Source of the DNA: Pseudaestuariivita rosea
GTDB lineage: Bacteria > Pseudomonadota > Alphaproteobacteria > Rhodobacterales > Rhodobacteraceae
DNA: 64,000 nucleotides
Assembly: GCF_017592335.1 (NCBI RefSeq)
Contig: NZ_JACNMP010000014.1
Location: 1 to 64,000, forward strand
Reading direction: 5' to 3'
Both the position numbers and the translations under genes were made by a program. Below, one piece after another: positions 46,099 to 55,072 of this stretch. Under the pieces are notes generated by a model. The model did not search any database, had not been told where the DNA came from, and saw nothing but the letters and a program-made list of their open reading frames with translations. How positions within the stretch are numbered: position 1 is the stretch's first letter; each line of letters opens with the position of its first letter.

Positions 46099-48234
46099 AT
46101 GATCGCAGTCGATGATCTGATTGCGCTTGTCCGCAGCTACAATCCCAAGACGGACGAAGAAAAGATCAAGGCGGCCTATGACTATGGCCGCCAGATGCAC
46201 GATGGGCAGATGCGCCAATCGGGCGAACCTTATTTTACGCATCCTGTATCTGTTGCGGCCATTCTGACCGAACAGCGTCTTGATGATGCGACGATCATCA
46301 CGGCGCTTTTGCATGATACCATCGAAGACACCCGCGCCAGCTATTCCGAAATTGAGAAACTGTTCGGGAAAGAGATCGCCGAGCTGGTCGATGGTGTTAC
46401 AAAACTGACGAATATCCAGCTGACCTCGACCGAAACCAAGCAGGCCGAAAACTTTCGCAAGCTGTTCATGGCGATGTCCAAGGACTTGCGCGTGATTCTG
46501 GTCAAGCTGGCGGACCGGCTGCACAATATGCGCACCATTCGGGCGATGCGGGCTGAAAAACAGGCCCAGAAAGCGCGCGAGACGATGGATATCTTTGCCC
46601 CCCTGGCCGGTCGCATGGGGATGCAATGGATGCGCGAAGAGCTGGAAGATCTGGCGTTCAAGGTTCTGAACCCCGAAGGCCGCGCGTCTATCATCCGGCG
46701 CTTTATCACATTGCAGCGCGAATCCGGTGACGTGATCCACAAGATCACCAGCGACATGCGCGATGAATTGGAAGAAGCCGATATCGAGGCCGACGTCTTT
46801 GGTCGCGCCAAGAAACCCTATTCGATCTGGCGCAAGATGCGGGAAAAGGAACAGGGATTTTCGCGCCTGTCCGACATCTATGGGTTTCGGATCATCACGC
46901 AAAGCGAAAGCGATTGTTATCGAGCCTTGGGCGCAATTCATCAGCGCTGGCGGGCGGTGCCGGGGCGGTTCAAGGACTACATCAGCCAGCCCAAGTCAAA
47001 CGGCTATCGCAGTTTGCACACAACCGTATCAGGGCGTGATGGAAAACGGGTCGAGGTTCAGATCAGAACCCGCCAGATGCATGATGTGGCTGAAAGTGGT
47101 GTGGCGGCCCATTGGTCCTATCGTGACGGTGTGCGGTCCGAAAACCCCTTTGCGGTTGACCCGGCCAAGTGGATCGCGGGCCTGACCGAACGTTTTGAAG
47201 CCGCAGAAGATCACGACGAATTTATGGAAGCCGTCAAGCTTGAGATGTATTCCGACCAGGTCTTTTGTTTCACACCCAAGGGCGATGTTTTCAAGCTGCC
47301 GCGCGGGGCGACGCCGATTGATTTCGCCTATGCCATTCATACCCGTATTGGCGGATCTTGTGTGGGCGCCAAGGTCGACGGGTTGCGCGTGCCGCTATGG
47401 ACGCGTCTGAAAAACGGACAGTCGGTCGACATCATAACAGCTGAAGGTCAGACACCACAGGCCACCTGGATCGACATTGTAAAGACCGGCAAGGCCAAAT
47501 CCGCCATCCGCAAGGCTCTGCGTGACGAAGACCGCGACCGCTTTGTCAAACTGGGTCGGGAACTGGCCCGCGTCGCTTTCTCTAATATCGGCAAACGCGC
47601 GACGGACAAGGCGCTTGAAACCGCAGCCCGTCACCTGGCAATTTCCGACCGGGAAGAGCTTCTGGCGCTTATTGGAAGTGCCGAAATCACAACGCGTCAG
47701 GTGGTCGAGGCTGTTTATCCCGCATTGGCGGATAAACAGGGGGATGTGGTTTCGAAAGACAGGGCGGTGGTTGGTCTGCGTCCTGATCAGTCGTTCCGCC
47801 GGGGCCCCTGTTGTCAGCCTGTGCCGGGGGAACGGATTGTGGGGATCACGGTGCGGGGGCAGGGTGTTGTTGTACATGCCATCGACTGCGCCAAACTGGC
47901 CGAATTCGAAGAACAGCCCGAACGCTGGGTCGACCTGCGCTGGCACGAAGGCCCGCACCCCGAAATCTATACTGTGACGCTTGAATTGACGATTACCAAT
48001 GATGCCGGTGTCCTGGGGCGTATTTGCACATTGATTGGCGAGAAAAAGGCGAATATCAGCAACCTTAATTTTATTGACAGAAAACCGGACTACTATCGCC
48101 TTATTATGGACCTAGATTTACGTGACATCGAACATCTGCATGCTGTCATGACGGCGCTTGAGGCTGAAACCGACATTGCTGCGGTGGATCGCCTGCGTGA
48201 TCCGGGGCGTGGTTTGGCGGCAGCCGCCGAATAG
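46099..48234 (+). CDS. rsh: Bifunctional (p)ppGpp synthetase/hydrolase
   Basis: A 711-residue RelA/SpoT homologue. In order: HD hydrolase with His48 and the His72-Asp73 pair (LLHDTIEDT), synthetase (SDIYGFRIITQSESDCYRAL and NGYRSLHTTVSG), TGS domain (FCFTPKGDVFKLPRGATPID), the helical/zinc-finger-like region and a C-terminal ACT domain (TVTLELTITNDAGVLGRICT). The intact HD motif and the intact synthetase Asp/Glu motifs predict a two-way enzyme. It is the alarmone hub of the stringent response. Confidence 0.96.
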   Translation: MIAVDDLIALVRSYNPKTDEEKIKAAYDYGRQMHDGQMRQSGEPYFTHPVSVAAILTEQRLDDATIITALLHDTIEDTRASYSEIEKLFGKEIAELVDGVTKLTNIQLTSTETKQAENFRKLFMAMSKDLRVILVKLADRLHNMRTIRAMRAEKQAQKARETMDIFAPLAGRMGMQWMREELEDLAFKVLNPEGRASIIRRFITLQRESGDVIHKITSDMRDELEEADIEADVFGRAKKPYSIWRKMREKEQGFSRLSDIYGFRIITQSESDCYRALGAIHQRWRAVPGRFKDYISQPKSNGYRSLHTTVSGRDGKRVEVQIRTRQMHDVAESGVAAHWSYRDGVRSENPFAVDPAKWIAGLTERFEAAEDHDEFMEAVKLEMYSDQVFCFTPKGDVFKLPRGATPIDFAYAIHTRIGGSCVGAKVDGLRVPLWTRLKNGQSVDIITAEGQTPQATWIDIVKTGKAKSAIRKALRDEDRDRFVKLGRELARVAFSNIGKRATDKALETAARHLAISDREELLALIGSAEITTRQVVEAVYPALADKQGDVVSKDRAVVGLRPDQSFRRGPCCQPVPGERIVGITVRGQGVVVHAIDCAKLAEFEEQPERWVDLRWHEGPHPEIYTVTLELTITNDAGVLGRICTLIGEKKANISNLNFIDRKPDYYRLIMDLDLRDIEHLHAVMTALEAETDIAAVDRLRDPGRGLAAAAE

Positions 48235-48247
48235 GGAATTTGTACCG

Positions 48248-48937
48248 TTGATCTTCAGACGCCGCGACAGACGCAGCATTTTGCAGATTGTGAGGGAGTT
48301 TTTCTATCCCCGCGGTGGATGGGGCCGTGCCGCCGTGTATGTCAAACATCGTTTGCGCCGTCTGCCGGACACACCTGAAAAGATCGCGCGCGGCATCTGG
48401 GCCGGGGTTTTCACGACTTTTACCCCCTTTTACGGGATGCATTTCGTGGTGGCCGGTACGATCGCGTACTTCATGCGCGGAAATGTCCTAGCGTCGCTTC
48501 TAGCAACTTTTTTTGGCAACCCATTGACCTATGTGCCCATCGGCATCATCTCGCTGAATACGGGGTACTTCCTTCTGGGCAAAGAACGTTCGGCTGAGGT
48601 AGAACGAACCCTGGGCGGCAAGTTTGTCGATGCAGGGGATGATCTTTGGCACAATTTTCTGGCAATTTTCACCGACCGTACGGCCGATTGGAGCGGCCTG
48701 CAGGTGTTCTACAGCGATGTGTTCTATCCCTATATGATCGGTGGGCTTATCCCCGGTATTCTTGTGGGTTATATCGCCTATTTCATCAGCGTGCCATTGA
48801 TCCGCGCCTATCAGAACCGCCGCAAAGGTCAGATCAAGGCCAAGCTGTCCGCGTTGCGCGAAAAGGCTGCGCGCAAAGCCGCAGAAAACAAGAAAGCCGC
48901 CGCCGCGAAAAAGGCCGCCAAAACACCGCCGCAATAA
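48248..48937 (+). CDS. DUF2062 membrane protein
   Basis: A 229-residue inner-membrane protein of the DUF2062 family. Conserved segments: REFFYPRGGWGRAAVYVKHR, then RLPDTPEKIARGIWAGVFTT, FTPFYGMHFV and LATFFGNPLTYVPIG. A Lys/Ala-rich C-terminal tail (KAARKAAENKKAAAAKKAA) follows the last helix. Function is unknown. The start is taken as TTG 48248; a frame from 48158 would overlap rsh and add non-family residues. Confidence 0.85.
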   Translation: MIFRRRDRRSILQIVREFFYPRGGWGRAAVYVKHRLRRLPDTPEKIARGIWAGVFTTFTPFYGMHFVVAGTIAYFMRGNVLASLLATFFGNPLTYVPIGIISLNTGYFLLGKERSAEVERTLGGKFVDAGDDLWHNFLAIFTDRTADWSGLQVFYSDVFYPYMIGGLIPGILVGYIAYFISVPLIRAYQNRRKGQIKAKLSALREKAARKAAENKKAAAAKKAAKTPPQ

Positions 48938-48949
48938 AGACATTTACCC

Positions 48950-49543
48950 ATGTCGGCTGAGGTGCATTCAGTCACAGACGTCTTGCAGCGCCTAGATGAT
49001 ATCAGTCAAAGCGGAACACCCACGACTGTCGGCCGGTTGATGCAGGCCTTTGGGACGACGTCTTTCCTGCCTATGCTGATGGTGCCCGCACTGCTGCTGA
49101 TATCGCCGCTTAGTGGTATCCCGTTCTTTTCTTCGATCTGTGGGCTGACCATCGCGCTGATCGCGGGGCAAATGGTACTGCGCCGCCGCCATGTCTGGCT
49201 GCCGGGTTTCATTGCCCGGCGCGAGGTGCGTAATGACCGCCTGAAATACGGTGTCGAAAAACTGCGCGGATTGGCCAGCTGGTTGGATCGTCATTCAAGA
49301 CGGCGATTTCGACTGCTGGTGATGCCACCTTTCATATATATTGTTCAGGCATTGCCGGTCGCTGCGGGCCTGACTATCCCGTTTCTTGAGGCGATCCCTT
49401 TTTCATCCACTTTGATAGGGGCGGCAGTGCTGAGTATCTCGATCAGCCTGTTGGCGCGGGATGGGCTGTTTGTGGTGGTGGGTTGCATTTTAATGACAAT
49501 TTCAGCCTCAATACCACTATTTGTCATCTCAAAAATTATCTAA
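48950..49543 (+). CDS. ExoD family membrane protein
   Basis: A 197-residue membrane protein of the ExoD family, named for a Sinorhizobium exopolysaccharide-related gene. It shows the family start VTDVLQRLDDIS, LMQAFGTTSFLPMLMVPALL and LSGIPFFSSICGLTIALIAG. Real function is not established. It follows DUF2062 by 12 bases. Confidence 0.9.
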   Translation: MSAEVHSVTDVLQRLDDISQSGTPTTVGRLMQAFGTTSFLPMLMVPALLLISPLSGIPFFSSICGLTIALIAGQMVLRRRHVWLPGFIARREVRNDRLKYGVEKLRGLASWLDRHSRRRFRLLVMPPFIYIVQALPVAAGLTIPFLEAIPFSSTLIGAAVLSISISLLARDGLFVVVGCILMTISASIPLFVISKII

Positions 49544-49661
49544 AGGCAACAATTCGAGGTAATGCCATGTGGGCTTCGCGGTATAATTGTTCGACGTGCT
49601 GCGGGGCCAGTTTGACGCATAGTGGGTCGGTGTTGGTCGTATCGATTGCGTGAAAGATCAT
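49536..49661 (-). CDS. Possible small protein opposite the exoD end
   Basis: A 41-residue frame, MIFHAIDTTNTDPLCVKLAP then QHVEQLYREAHMALPRIVAF and R, that looks like a real protein segment in composition. The frame is open further upstream without a clear start, so it may be the tail of a longer or decayed gene. Support is only compositional. Confidence 0.25.
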   Translation of the reverse strand: MIFHAIDTTNTDPLCVKLAPQHVEQLYREAHMALPRIVAFR

Positions 49662-49812
49662 GACAAAAGCATCAGCGCTGTGTGGTATCTTTAACGTACC
49701 ACAAAAGTGTGACGCGGCGGCATCAGTCGTGCAACGGAAACATGACAGGATAAGTGATTGAGAACTTTTCCCGCCGCATTTATCAGAAGGTCTGCAGACG
49801 AGGGGCATCTTT

Positions 49813-50688
49813 ATGGTCAATGAGGGCAGAAGCTGGGGGGATTGGCTGGTTGACCGGCTTTTGCGGACGCTGATCGCATTCATAAAACTGTTTCCTTATA
49901 CTGTGCGCGTGCGGGCTATGGGCTGGCTGACGGCGCGGATCATTGCACCACTGGCCGGTTACATCGTCCGGGCCGAAAAAAACCTGGCCTATATCTATCC
50001 TGAAATGCCCGCAGACCGACAGCGGCAGATCGCGCGCGCTGTTGCCGATAACGCAGGTCGTACGATTATCGAAACCTATTCCCCCAAGGGTCTGATGCGA
50101 CAGGCGCAGGCCAGTCCGATATCGGGGCCCGGTCTGGAGGCGCTGAAAGAGGCTGTAGCGGCGGGCAAGCCCGTACTGCTGGTCACCGGTCACTTTGGCA
50201 ATCATGAGGCACCACGCTATGCGCTGACGGCGATGGGCTTTGAGATCGGCGGGCTTTATCGGCCCATGGCGAACCGGTTTTTCAATGAACACTATGCGCA
50301 GACGATGATGGATATCAGCGGCCCCGTTTTCGAACAGGGGCGTCGGGGTACCGCGGGCTTTGTCAAATACCTGAAATCCGGCGGCATCGCTGTTTTGCTG
50401 TTCGATATTTATAGTCGGAAAGGTCCGAAAATCTCGTTTCTGGGCCAACCTGCCCCGACGGCGCTGTCCGCGGCCGACCTGGCGCTGAAGTACAACGCCG
50501 TATTGATCCCGTTTTTTGGCGCGCGCCGGGAGGATGGGTTGACCTTTGACATCCAACTTGACGCTCCGATTGCCCACAGCACGCCTGAAAACATGTTGAC
50601 GCAGATGAACGCGTGTTTGGAAAAACGGATCGAGGCACAACCCGAACAGTGGTTCTGGATTCACCGTCGCTGGCGGAAAAAGGCTTAG
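49813..50688 (+). CDS. Lauroyl-type acyltransferase, LpxL family
   Basis: A 291-residue membrane-bound acyltransferase of the LpxL/HtrB family, which adds secondary acyl chains to lipid A. The H-x4-E catalytic motif is GHFGNHE (His127, Glu132), with LYRPMANRFFNEHYAQ and the end EQWFWIHRRWRKK. LpxL versus LpxM-type specificity cannot be told from sequence. It is monocistronic; a structured repeat follows. Confidence 0.92.
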   Translation: MVNEGRSWGDWLVDRLLRTLIAFIKLFPYTVRVRAMGWLTARIIAPLAGYIVRAEKNLAYIYPEMPADRQRQIARAVADNAGRTIIETYSPKGLMRQAQASPISGPGLEALKEAVAAGKPVLLVTGHFGNHEAPRYALTAMGFEIGGLYRPMANRFFNEHYAQTMMDISGPVFEQGRRGTAGFVKYLKSGGIAVLLFDIYSRKGPKISFLGQPAPTALSAADLALKYNAVLIPFFGARREDGLTFDIQLDAPIAHSTPENMLTQMNACLEKRIEAQPEQWFWIHRRWRKKA

Positions 50689-50718
50689 AGAACTATTCGG
50701 GTAACCCGCGCTTTGCTT

Positions 50719-50841
50719 GATGAGAGTTGAGGGCAGCGACCGGCCCGAGGGTGGGGGCTGAAAGCGCCCGCGCCGTGCTGAAAGCACGCTTGCGGCGTGA
50801 CGGGGGCGGGCCGGGCCGCTGCCCGGTGGTGCCCACCGGGC
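50719..50841. repeat. Structured dispersed repeat, copy 2
   Basis: Copy of the repeat at 11308-11426 (123 bp). The long stem is 50731-50747 with 50807-50824 (GGGCAGCG-A-CCGGCCCG against CGGGCCGG-GC-CGCTGCCC). Compared with copy 1, one C-G pair is A-T and one A-T pair is G-C: both arms changed together. CGTGCT-GAA-AGCACG and CCCGGTGG-TGC-CCACCGGG are kept. It lies in the gap between two convergent genes. Confidence 0.75.
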
Positions 50842-50883
50842 GTGATAAGTGGATAAGGTGCTGCTGATTTTAGGAAAAATACT

Positions 50884-51588
50884 CTAGCTTTCAACCTGAA
50901 GATCAGGGGCGGCGTTGGGGGATGTGTCGGCCTTTGCCATCTTGATCAACGTTCGGAACAGGGCGCGGTGGCTTTTGCTGTAGAAAATATGTTCAGGATG
51001 CCATTGGACGCCCAGGGCAAAGGGGGGCGATGTCCGCTCAACCGCCTGGATCATGCCGCCGTCATCACGGGCGGCGACGCGCAGACCCCGGCCCAAACTG
51101 TCGACCGCTTGACTGTGCAGCGCGTTCACCTTCAACACCGATTTTTCCAGGTTCTTCGAAAGCAGCGTGTCCGGTTCAATCTGGACCGTCTTGCGCGGCA
51201 AAATCGTGCGGTATTTGCGGGATTTATAAGTCGCATAGGCATCCTGATCCAACGTCCCCCCCAGCACCACATTCAACATCTGCGACCCCCTGCAGATACC
51301 AAAGGTGGGTAGGTCGCGATCGAAGGCCTCGCACAGAATGCGTTTTTCCATTTCATCGCGGGCAGGGTCAAGGCGCGCTTCGGCTAGAAGTTCGCCGCCA
51401 TAAAGCATCGGTGATATGTCGTCGCCACCGCCGATGATCACACCATCGATGCTGCCGAATTCGATCTGTTCGGCGTCCTGCCAGCGGATGGCGCGGCCCC
51501 CGGCCAGCCAGACATTCAGCGCCATCAGCGGAAATATGCGCCAGCCTGATCGTTTTGAGACCGTGACAGCAATGCGTGGGCGGGTCAT
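50884..51588 (-). CDS. Class I glutamine amidotransferase / gamma-glutamyl hydrolase-like
   Basis: A 234-residue peptidase C26 family enzyme (PuuD-like). The nucleophile Cys99 is in FGICRGSQMLNVVLGGTL, the loop with GGGDDISPMLYGG is near residues 53-65, and the His/Glu pair is in GVQWHPEHIFY. Family members hydrolyse gamma-glutamyl bonds or supply ammonia. Its start overlaps the amidoligase stop by four bases (ATGA), so the two proteins are made together. Iyer, Abhiman and Aravind's analysis of amidoligases (from memory) predicted such pairs to make or trim gamma-glutamyl-type amide products. Confidence 0.9.
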   Translation of the reverse strand: MTRPRIAVTVSKRSGWRIFPLMALNVWLAGGRAIRWQDAEQIEFGSIDGVIIGGGDDISPMLYGGELLAEARLDPARDEMEKRILCEAFDRDLPTFGICRGSQMLNVVLGGTLDQDAYATYKSRKYRTILPRKTVQIEPDTLLSKNLEKSVLKVNALHSQAVDSLGRGLRVAARDDGGMIQAVERTSPPFALGVQWHPEHIFYSKSHRALFRTLIKMAKADTSPNAAPDLQVES

Positions 51589-52520
51589 GCTGGTATCCCG
51601 GCATTTGTATCGCGCAGGATTTCGTCCACCCTATGGTGCCAGTCCGGGCGTATCGTTGTCAGGCTGCTTCGATGGGCAATCCACGCCGCTTTAAGTTCGT
51701 CTAGCAGGTTTTGATCATGCGCAATGCTTTCGATGCGCACCCACCGGTTCCACTCACCCGTGATCGACCAGTCCGGATCATCGATGCGGCAATCCGGCAT
51801 CCTGTAGTGATAGGCAGGCCGGGACGAGGTTGAGGGGCCATAGTCGAAATCCGGGCGCAGGTGGGCCAGGATCGGCAACATGTCCAGACCACGGTTGCGC
51901 GACGGCGTTTCATCCAGATAAAGCCTGGCCAAGGCATCAATATCGCTGGGTGGTTCACTGACCAACTTGTCGACAAATCGGCGTGGATAGGGGGCGGTGA
52001 AGGGTAGAATTCTGCGGGTGGTGTCCAACTCGTAAGTGGCGCGCAGATAATCTTCCAGCAGGGCAAAGGCCGTTAAAGTCGGAAGAATATCTGTGATATT
52101 GTCACCGGTGATCTGGATGTTCAGATGCACACCGAACCCAAGCAGCAAATTATTCTGCGTGCCCGTTGCCCCGGCTTCACGCAACCTGGCACAAAGGGCA
52201 TCAAGATCAGGGATCAATGCTGGTTCTGTGGGCTGGGTTACAATCTCAATCGGCACCACAGTGCGCGCAATATTGGCCACGACGCTGTCGGCATCAGGTT
52301 GAAAGCGGGTATCAAGATAAACCTTGATATCGCCCAATCTGGTATCGCGCACCATATGGACGGTTTTATCCTGCTTTTCGTCATGGCCGCCCAATGTCTG
52401 GGCCACAACATCGGCAACCTGTCGTTCGTCCAGACCGCCTAGTTCGATCTCAACGCCGACTAGACGCGGGTCTCCGTCGGCATTTTCAGGTCGGGGCAGG
52501 GACAGCAGTGGATTGGTCAT
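51585..52520 (-). CDS. Amidoligase family protein
   Basis: A 311-residue protein of the amidoligase (glutamine-synthetase-fold, PF12224-like) family. Seen: VGVEIELGGLDERQ, the fold's first glutamate motif; GFGVHLNIQITGDNI with the His; and R-rich late parts (IDDPDWSITGEWNRWVRIES). Members form amide bonds at the expense of ATP; substrates are unknown. It is eight bases downstream of the small Rho-N-like gene and overlaps the amidotransferase gene, so these three make one operon preceded by an EcfG-type promoter. Confidence 0.85.
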   Translation of the reverse strand: MTNPLLSLPRPENADGDPRLVGVEIELGGLDERQVADVVAQTLGGHDEKQDKTVHMVRDTRLGDIKVYLDTRFQPDADSVVANIARTVVPIEIVTQPTEPALIPDLDALCARLREAGATGTQNNLLLGFGVHLNIQITGDNITDILPTLTAFALLEDYLRATYELDTTRRILPFTAPYPRRFVDKLVSEPPSDIDALARLYLDETPSRNRGLDMLPILAHLRPDFDYGPSTSSRPAYHYRMPDCRIDDPDWSITGEWNRWVRIESIAHDQNLLDELKAAWIAHRSSLTTIRPDWHHRVDEILRDTNAGIPA

Positions 52521-52528
52521 GAATAAGA

Positions 52529-52792
52529 TCAGTTCGACCGCAGCGCCGAAATCAGCTCATTTTTGGTCATATCCGACCGCCCGTCGATGTCCAATTCCTG
52601 CGCGCGCTCATACAGTTCATCCTTGGTCCATTCTTCATAGGGTTGGGCCTTGCCGCCCTTTTCCGAAGGTGACATCTGATCGTTGGCCTGCGCATTTGCA
52701 ATCGCGGCCGCCTTGGATTTGCTGTAGCCCTTGTCGCGCAGTGCTTCGTAGGTGTCGTCATTTTTGATGGACGATCCGTGATCTTTTGACAT
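52529..52792 (-). CDS. Small protein with Rho-N-like domain
   Basis: An 87-residue soluble protein: DTYEALRDKGYSKSKAAAIA at the start and a C-terminal SAP/Rho-N type helix pair, WTKDELYERAQELDIDGRSD and MTKNELISALRS. Such domains bind nucleic acid. Similar proteins are common among general stress genes of alphaproteobacteria (from memory). AAAGGAG lies eight bases before the start, and an exact EcfG-type promoter lies 29 bases before the start codon. Confidence 0.88.
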   Translation of the reverse strand: MSKDHGSSIKNDDTYEALRDKGYSKSKAAAIANAQANDQMSPSEKGGKAQPYEEWTKDELYERAQELDIDGRSDMTKNELISALRSN

Positions 52793-52820
52793 CGTCTGCT
52801 CCTTTCAGTGCGATTATAGA

Positions 52821-52845
52821 AACGCATGCCAAAGCATTTTGTTCC
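52821..52845 (-). promoter_or_regulatory. EcfG-type general-stress promoter (exact)
   Basis: On the minus strand: GGAAC-N16-CGTT. It precedes the Rho-N-like/amidoligase/amidotransferase operon with a leader of about 20 bases. Confidence 0.75.
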
Positions 52846-52851
52846 GTCGCT

Positions 52852-53505
52852 TCATCCAGTCCCGCTGAACAGCTTGGCCAGTGCTTCGCGTTGGTTCTTT
52901 CGGGCGACAAAAAGAATGTGATCGCCCTTTGCCAGCTTTATATCAGGATCAGGCAGTTTTTCGTCAGTGTCACGGATATGGGCAATGATGCGGGTTTCAT
53001 CTGAGATATCAAGATCCGCCAGGGTTTGTCCGTCGATTTTCGATGTCACGCAATGACTGACAAGACGAAGATCGTTGTGCAGCTTCACAGCCGGTTCTGT
53101 ATCGGCTTCGTCCACGATGCTGGATACAATACTGTCGGCCACTGTCGCGTGGGGCGTGATCGCATCGCTTAGCCCCAGTTCTTCGCACACTGCCAGCAGA
53201 TCGGCGGTGATGATCTGGGGAATGACACGGCCAAATCCGACCGACCGCCCGACAAGGCATGACAGGATGTTATCTTCGGATTCATTTGTCAGCGCGATCA
53301 GAACGTCTTTGTCCGACTGAAAGACATCGCGCATGATGGTGGGCAAGGTACCATCGCCCTGGATCATCCCGCAATCCAACCGATCGGAAAGCTGATCCAG
53401 CCTTTCGCGGCTTTGATCGATCAGGACGACGTCATGACCGCCGTCAATGAACTTTTCAGCGGTCGCCACCCCGAATTGAGAGCCACCAACAATCACGATG
53501 CGCAT
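52852..53505 (-). CDS. trkA: TrkA-type potassium uptake regulator
   Basis: A 217-residue single RCK protein (KtrA/TrkA type). The Rossmann part opens MRIVIVGGSQFGVATAEKFI with VVLIDQSRERL and the C-terminal RCK_C covers roughly residues 130-217 (AVKLHNDLRLVSH onward). It binds nucleotides and gates the TrkH pore. It is three bases after trkH. Half the size of enterobacterial TrkA (two tandem units), so it must work as an octamer like KtrA. Confidence 0.92.
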   Translation of the reverse strand: MRIVIVGGSQFGVATAEKFIDGGHDVVLIDQSRERLDQLSDRLDCGMIQGDGTLPTIMRDVFQSDKDVLIALTNESEDNILSCLVGRSVGFGRVIPQIITADLLAVCEELGLSDAITPHATVADSIVSSIVDEADTEPAVKLHNDLRLVSHCVTSKIDGQTLADLDISDETRIIAHIRDTDEKLPDPDIKLAKGDHILFVARKNQREALAKLFSGTG

Positions 53506-53508
53506 GCG

Positions 53509-54966
53509 TCACCTCCTGCGGAACCAAGTGCGTGGAAGAATAAGAACAAGAACGGCAATGAATTCCAACCGCCCAAGCCACATGCCGACGGTCAGGGCAA
53601 TCTTCACCGGATCGGGCAGATCAGAGCCGACAATCGTCGACAGCCCCACCGTAGACAGCGTCGACACCGTGTCAAACAGGGCGGGTACGGGCGGATAGTC
53701 ATAGATCAGGAAAATCGACCAGATGACGAAAACGGTGATCATATATAGCAAAACCAGCGCCATCAGTGCGACAAGTGTGTCGTAATCCACCTTGCGACCA
53801 CCTGATTTCAGGGACAGAACAGCGCTGTCCGGGCTGCGGGCGCGGGAAAAGGTAAAGCGGACGGCTTTGCCCAAAAGAATGATCCGGGTGATCTTTAGCC
53901 CGCCGCCGGTTGATCCGATATCGGCGCCCACGATCATGGCTATGATAAAGATCAGCAAAGCCGGTGCCGCAGCGGGCATCGGTCCGGTTGAATACCCCGC
54001 GGTGGTTTGCCCGCTGATCAGGTCCAGAAACCGCTGATAAAGCGCGACGGGGTCCCATCCGTTCGCCCATATGTCATAAAGTGCATAGACAGACAGCAAG
54101 ATCGCCAAGGCCCCGCCGACCCGCTGAAGCGATCCCAAATCAAGTGCTGCGCGAAACCCGTTGCGCGCCAGCAGGATGTAAAACAGCAGGGACACCGCGC
54201 CCGCCGCACACATAAAGATGACATAACCCTGCGCAACCAGCGAATAGCTGGCCAGACTGTCCGATCGCGGGGCAAACCCGCCTGTCGACACGGCGGCCAA
54301 TGTCACGACGATGGCTTCCCACACATTTGGCAACAACAGGCTGGCCCCAAGTGCGCCAATCACCGTGATCGTAACATAAACGATCAGCAATTGCCGGGCC
54401 TGTGCGCGGCTGGATGTCAGAAAATCCCGATCATCGATGCCGACACGGCCCAGTTGACGGGCGGGCAAACCGGGGTCCAGGATCAGGGCCAGCACCGCGG
54501 TTGCCATCGCCAGCCCCCCGCACCATTGCAACCATGCACGCAGGACATGGGCCGCGATAGGCCAGTCATCGGGTGCGCTGGCGACGCTTAGTCCTGTTGT
54601 GGTGATGCCCGACATGGCTTCGAACATCCCGTCGACGGGCCGCATGCCAAGCGCCATGAAGGCCGGTACGGAAAAGGCCGCGGCCAGAAAGAATAGGATG
54701 CCAAGACAGACCATCGCCTCGATCCGGCGCAGATCGGCGGGCAGAGACCTTTTGGCCACAGGCAACCACAGCAGGCCGCTTAAAATAAGGGGTGCAGCCA
54801 AAGCGATAGCCAGTTGATATTCAGCTTCGATCAGCGCGACAATCAACGGTGGCGTAAAAAGGGCCGGGAAAACCGGCATATGCTTTAACAGGGTCAGACC
54901 GACGACAGTTGGCCGCGCACGTTGTAAAAGTGCGTCTGCACCGGATGATTTTGCTGACTTTTGCAT
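53509..54966 (-). CDS. trkH: TrkH family potassium transporter
   Basis: A 485-residue membrane transporter with four repeated pore units: IEAMSGITTTGLSVAS, VTLAAVSTGGFAP, GADIGSTGGGLK and FDTVSTLSTVGLSTIVG are the four selectivity-filter segments. It brings in K+ together with TrkA. The ATG at 54966 has no ribosome site and sits eight bases from the CGTT of an EcfG-type promoter, so its mRNA may be leaderless. Confidence 0.95.
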   Translation of the reverse strand: MQKSAKSSGADALLQRARPTVVGLTLLKHMPVFPALFTPPLIVALIEAEYQLAIALAAPLILSGLLWLPVAKRSLPADLRRIEAMVCLGILFFLAAAFSVPAFMALGMRPVDGMFEAMSGITTTGLSVASAPDDWPIAAHVLRAWLQWCGGLAMATAVLALILDPGLPARQLGRVGIDDRDFLTSSRAQARQLLIVYVTITVIGALGASLLLPNVWEAIVVTLAAVSTGGFAPRSDSLASYSLVAQGYVIFMCAAGAVSLLFYILLARNGFRAALDLGSLQRVGGALAILLSVYALYDIWANGWDPVALYQRFLDLISGQTTAGYSTGPMPAAAPALLIFIIAMIVGADIGSTGGGLKITRIILLGKAVRFTFSRARSPDSAVLSLKSGGRKVDYDTLVALMALVLLYMITVFVIWSIFLIYDYPPVPALFDTVSTLSTVGLSTIVGSDLPDPVKIALTVGMWLGRLEFIAVLVLILPRTWFRRR

Positions 54967-54974
54967 GAGTGTTG

Positions 54975-54999
54975 AACGCCGATCCGGCCGCCTGGTTCC
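54975..54999 (-). promoter_or_regulatory. EcfG-type promoter of trkH (exact)
   Basis: On the minus strand: GGAAC-N16-CGTT. Eight bases separate its CGTT from the trkH ATG, predicting a transcript start at or next to the start codon. Its -35 is nine bases from the -35 of the divergent promoter. Confidence 0.75.
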
Positions 55000-55007
55000 T
55001 ATGTCAT

Positions 55008-55032
55008 GGAACAAAATATTTAGTTGTGCGTT
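55008..55032 (+). promoter_or_regulatory. EcfG-type promoter of the focA-like operon (exact)
   Basis: GGAAC (55008-55012), 16 bases, CGTT (55029-55032). It precedes the focA-like start by 40 bases, with GAAGAGGG as a ribosome site. Confidence 0.75.
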
Positions 55033-55072
55033 ATTGTCGTCGAATAACTTTACGAATGGAAGAGGGCTTATT

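Noticed and set aside
46060-46941. A 293-codon frame opposite rpoZ and rsh.
   Set aside because: Shadow of the HD and synthetase domains of rsh.
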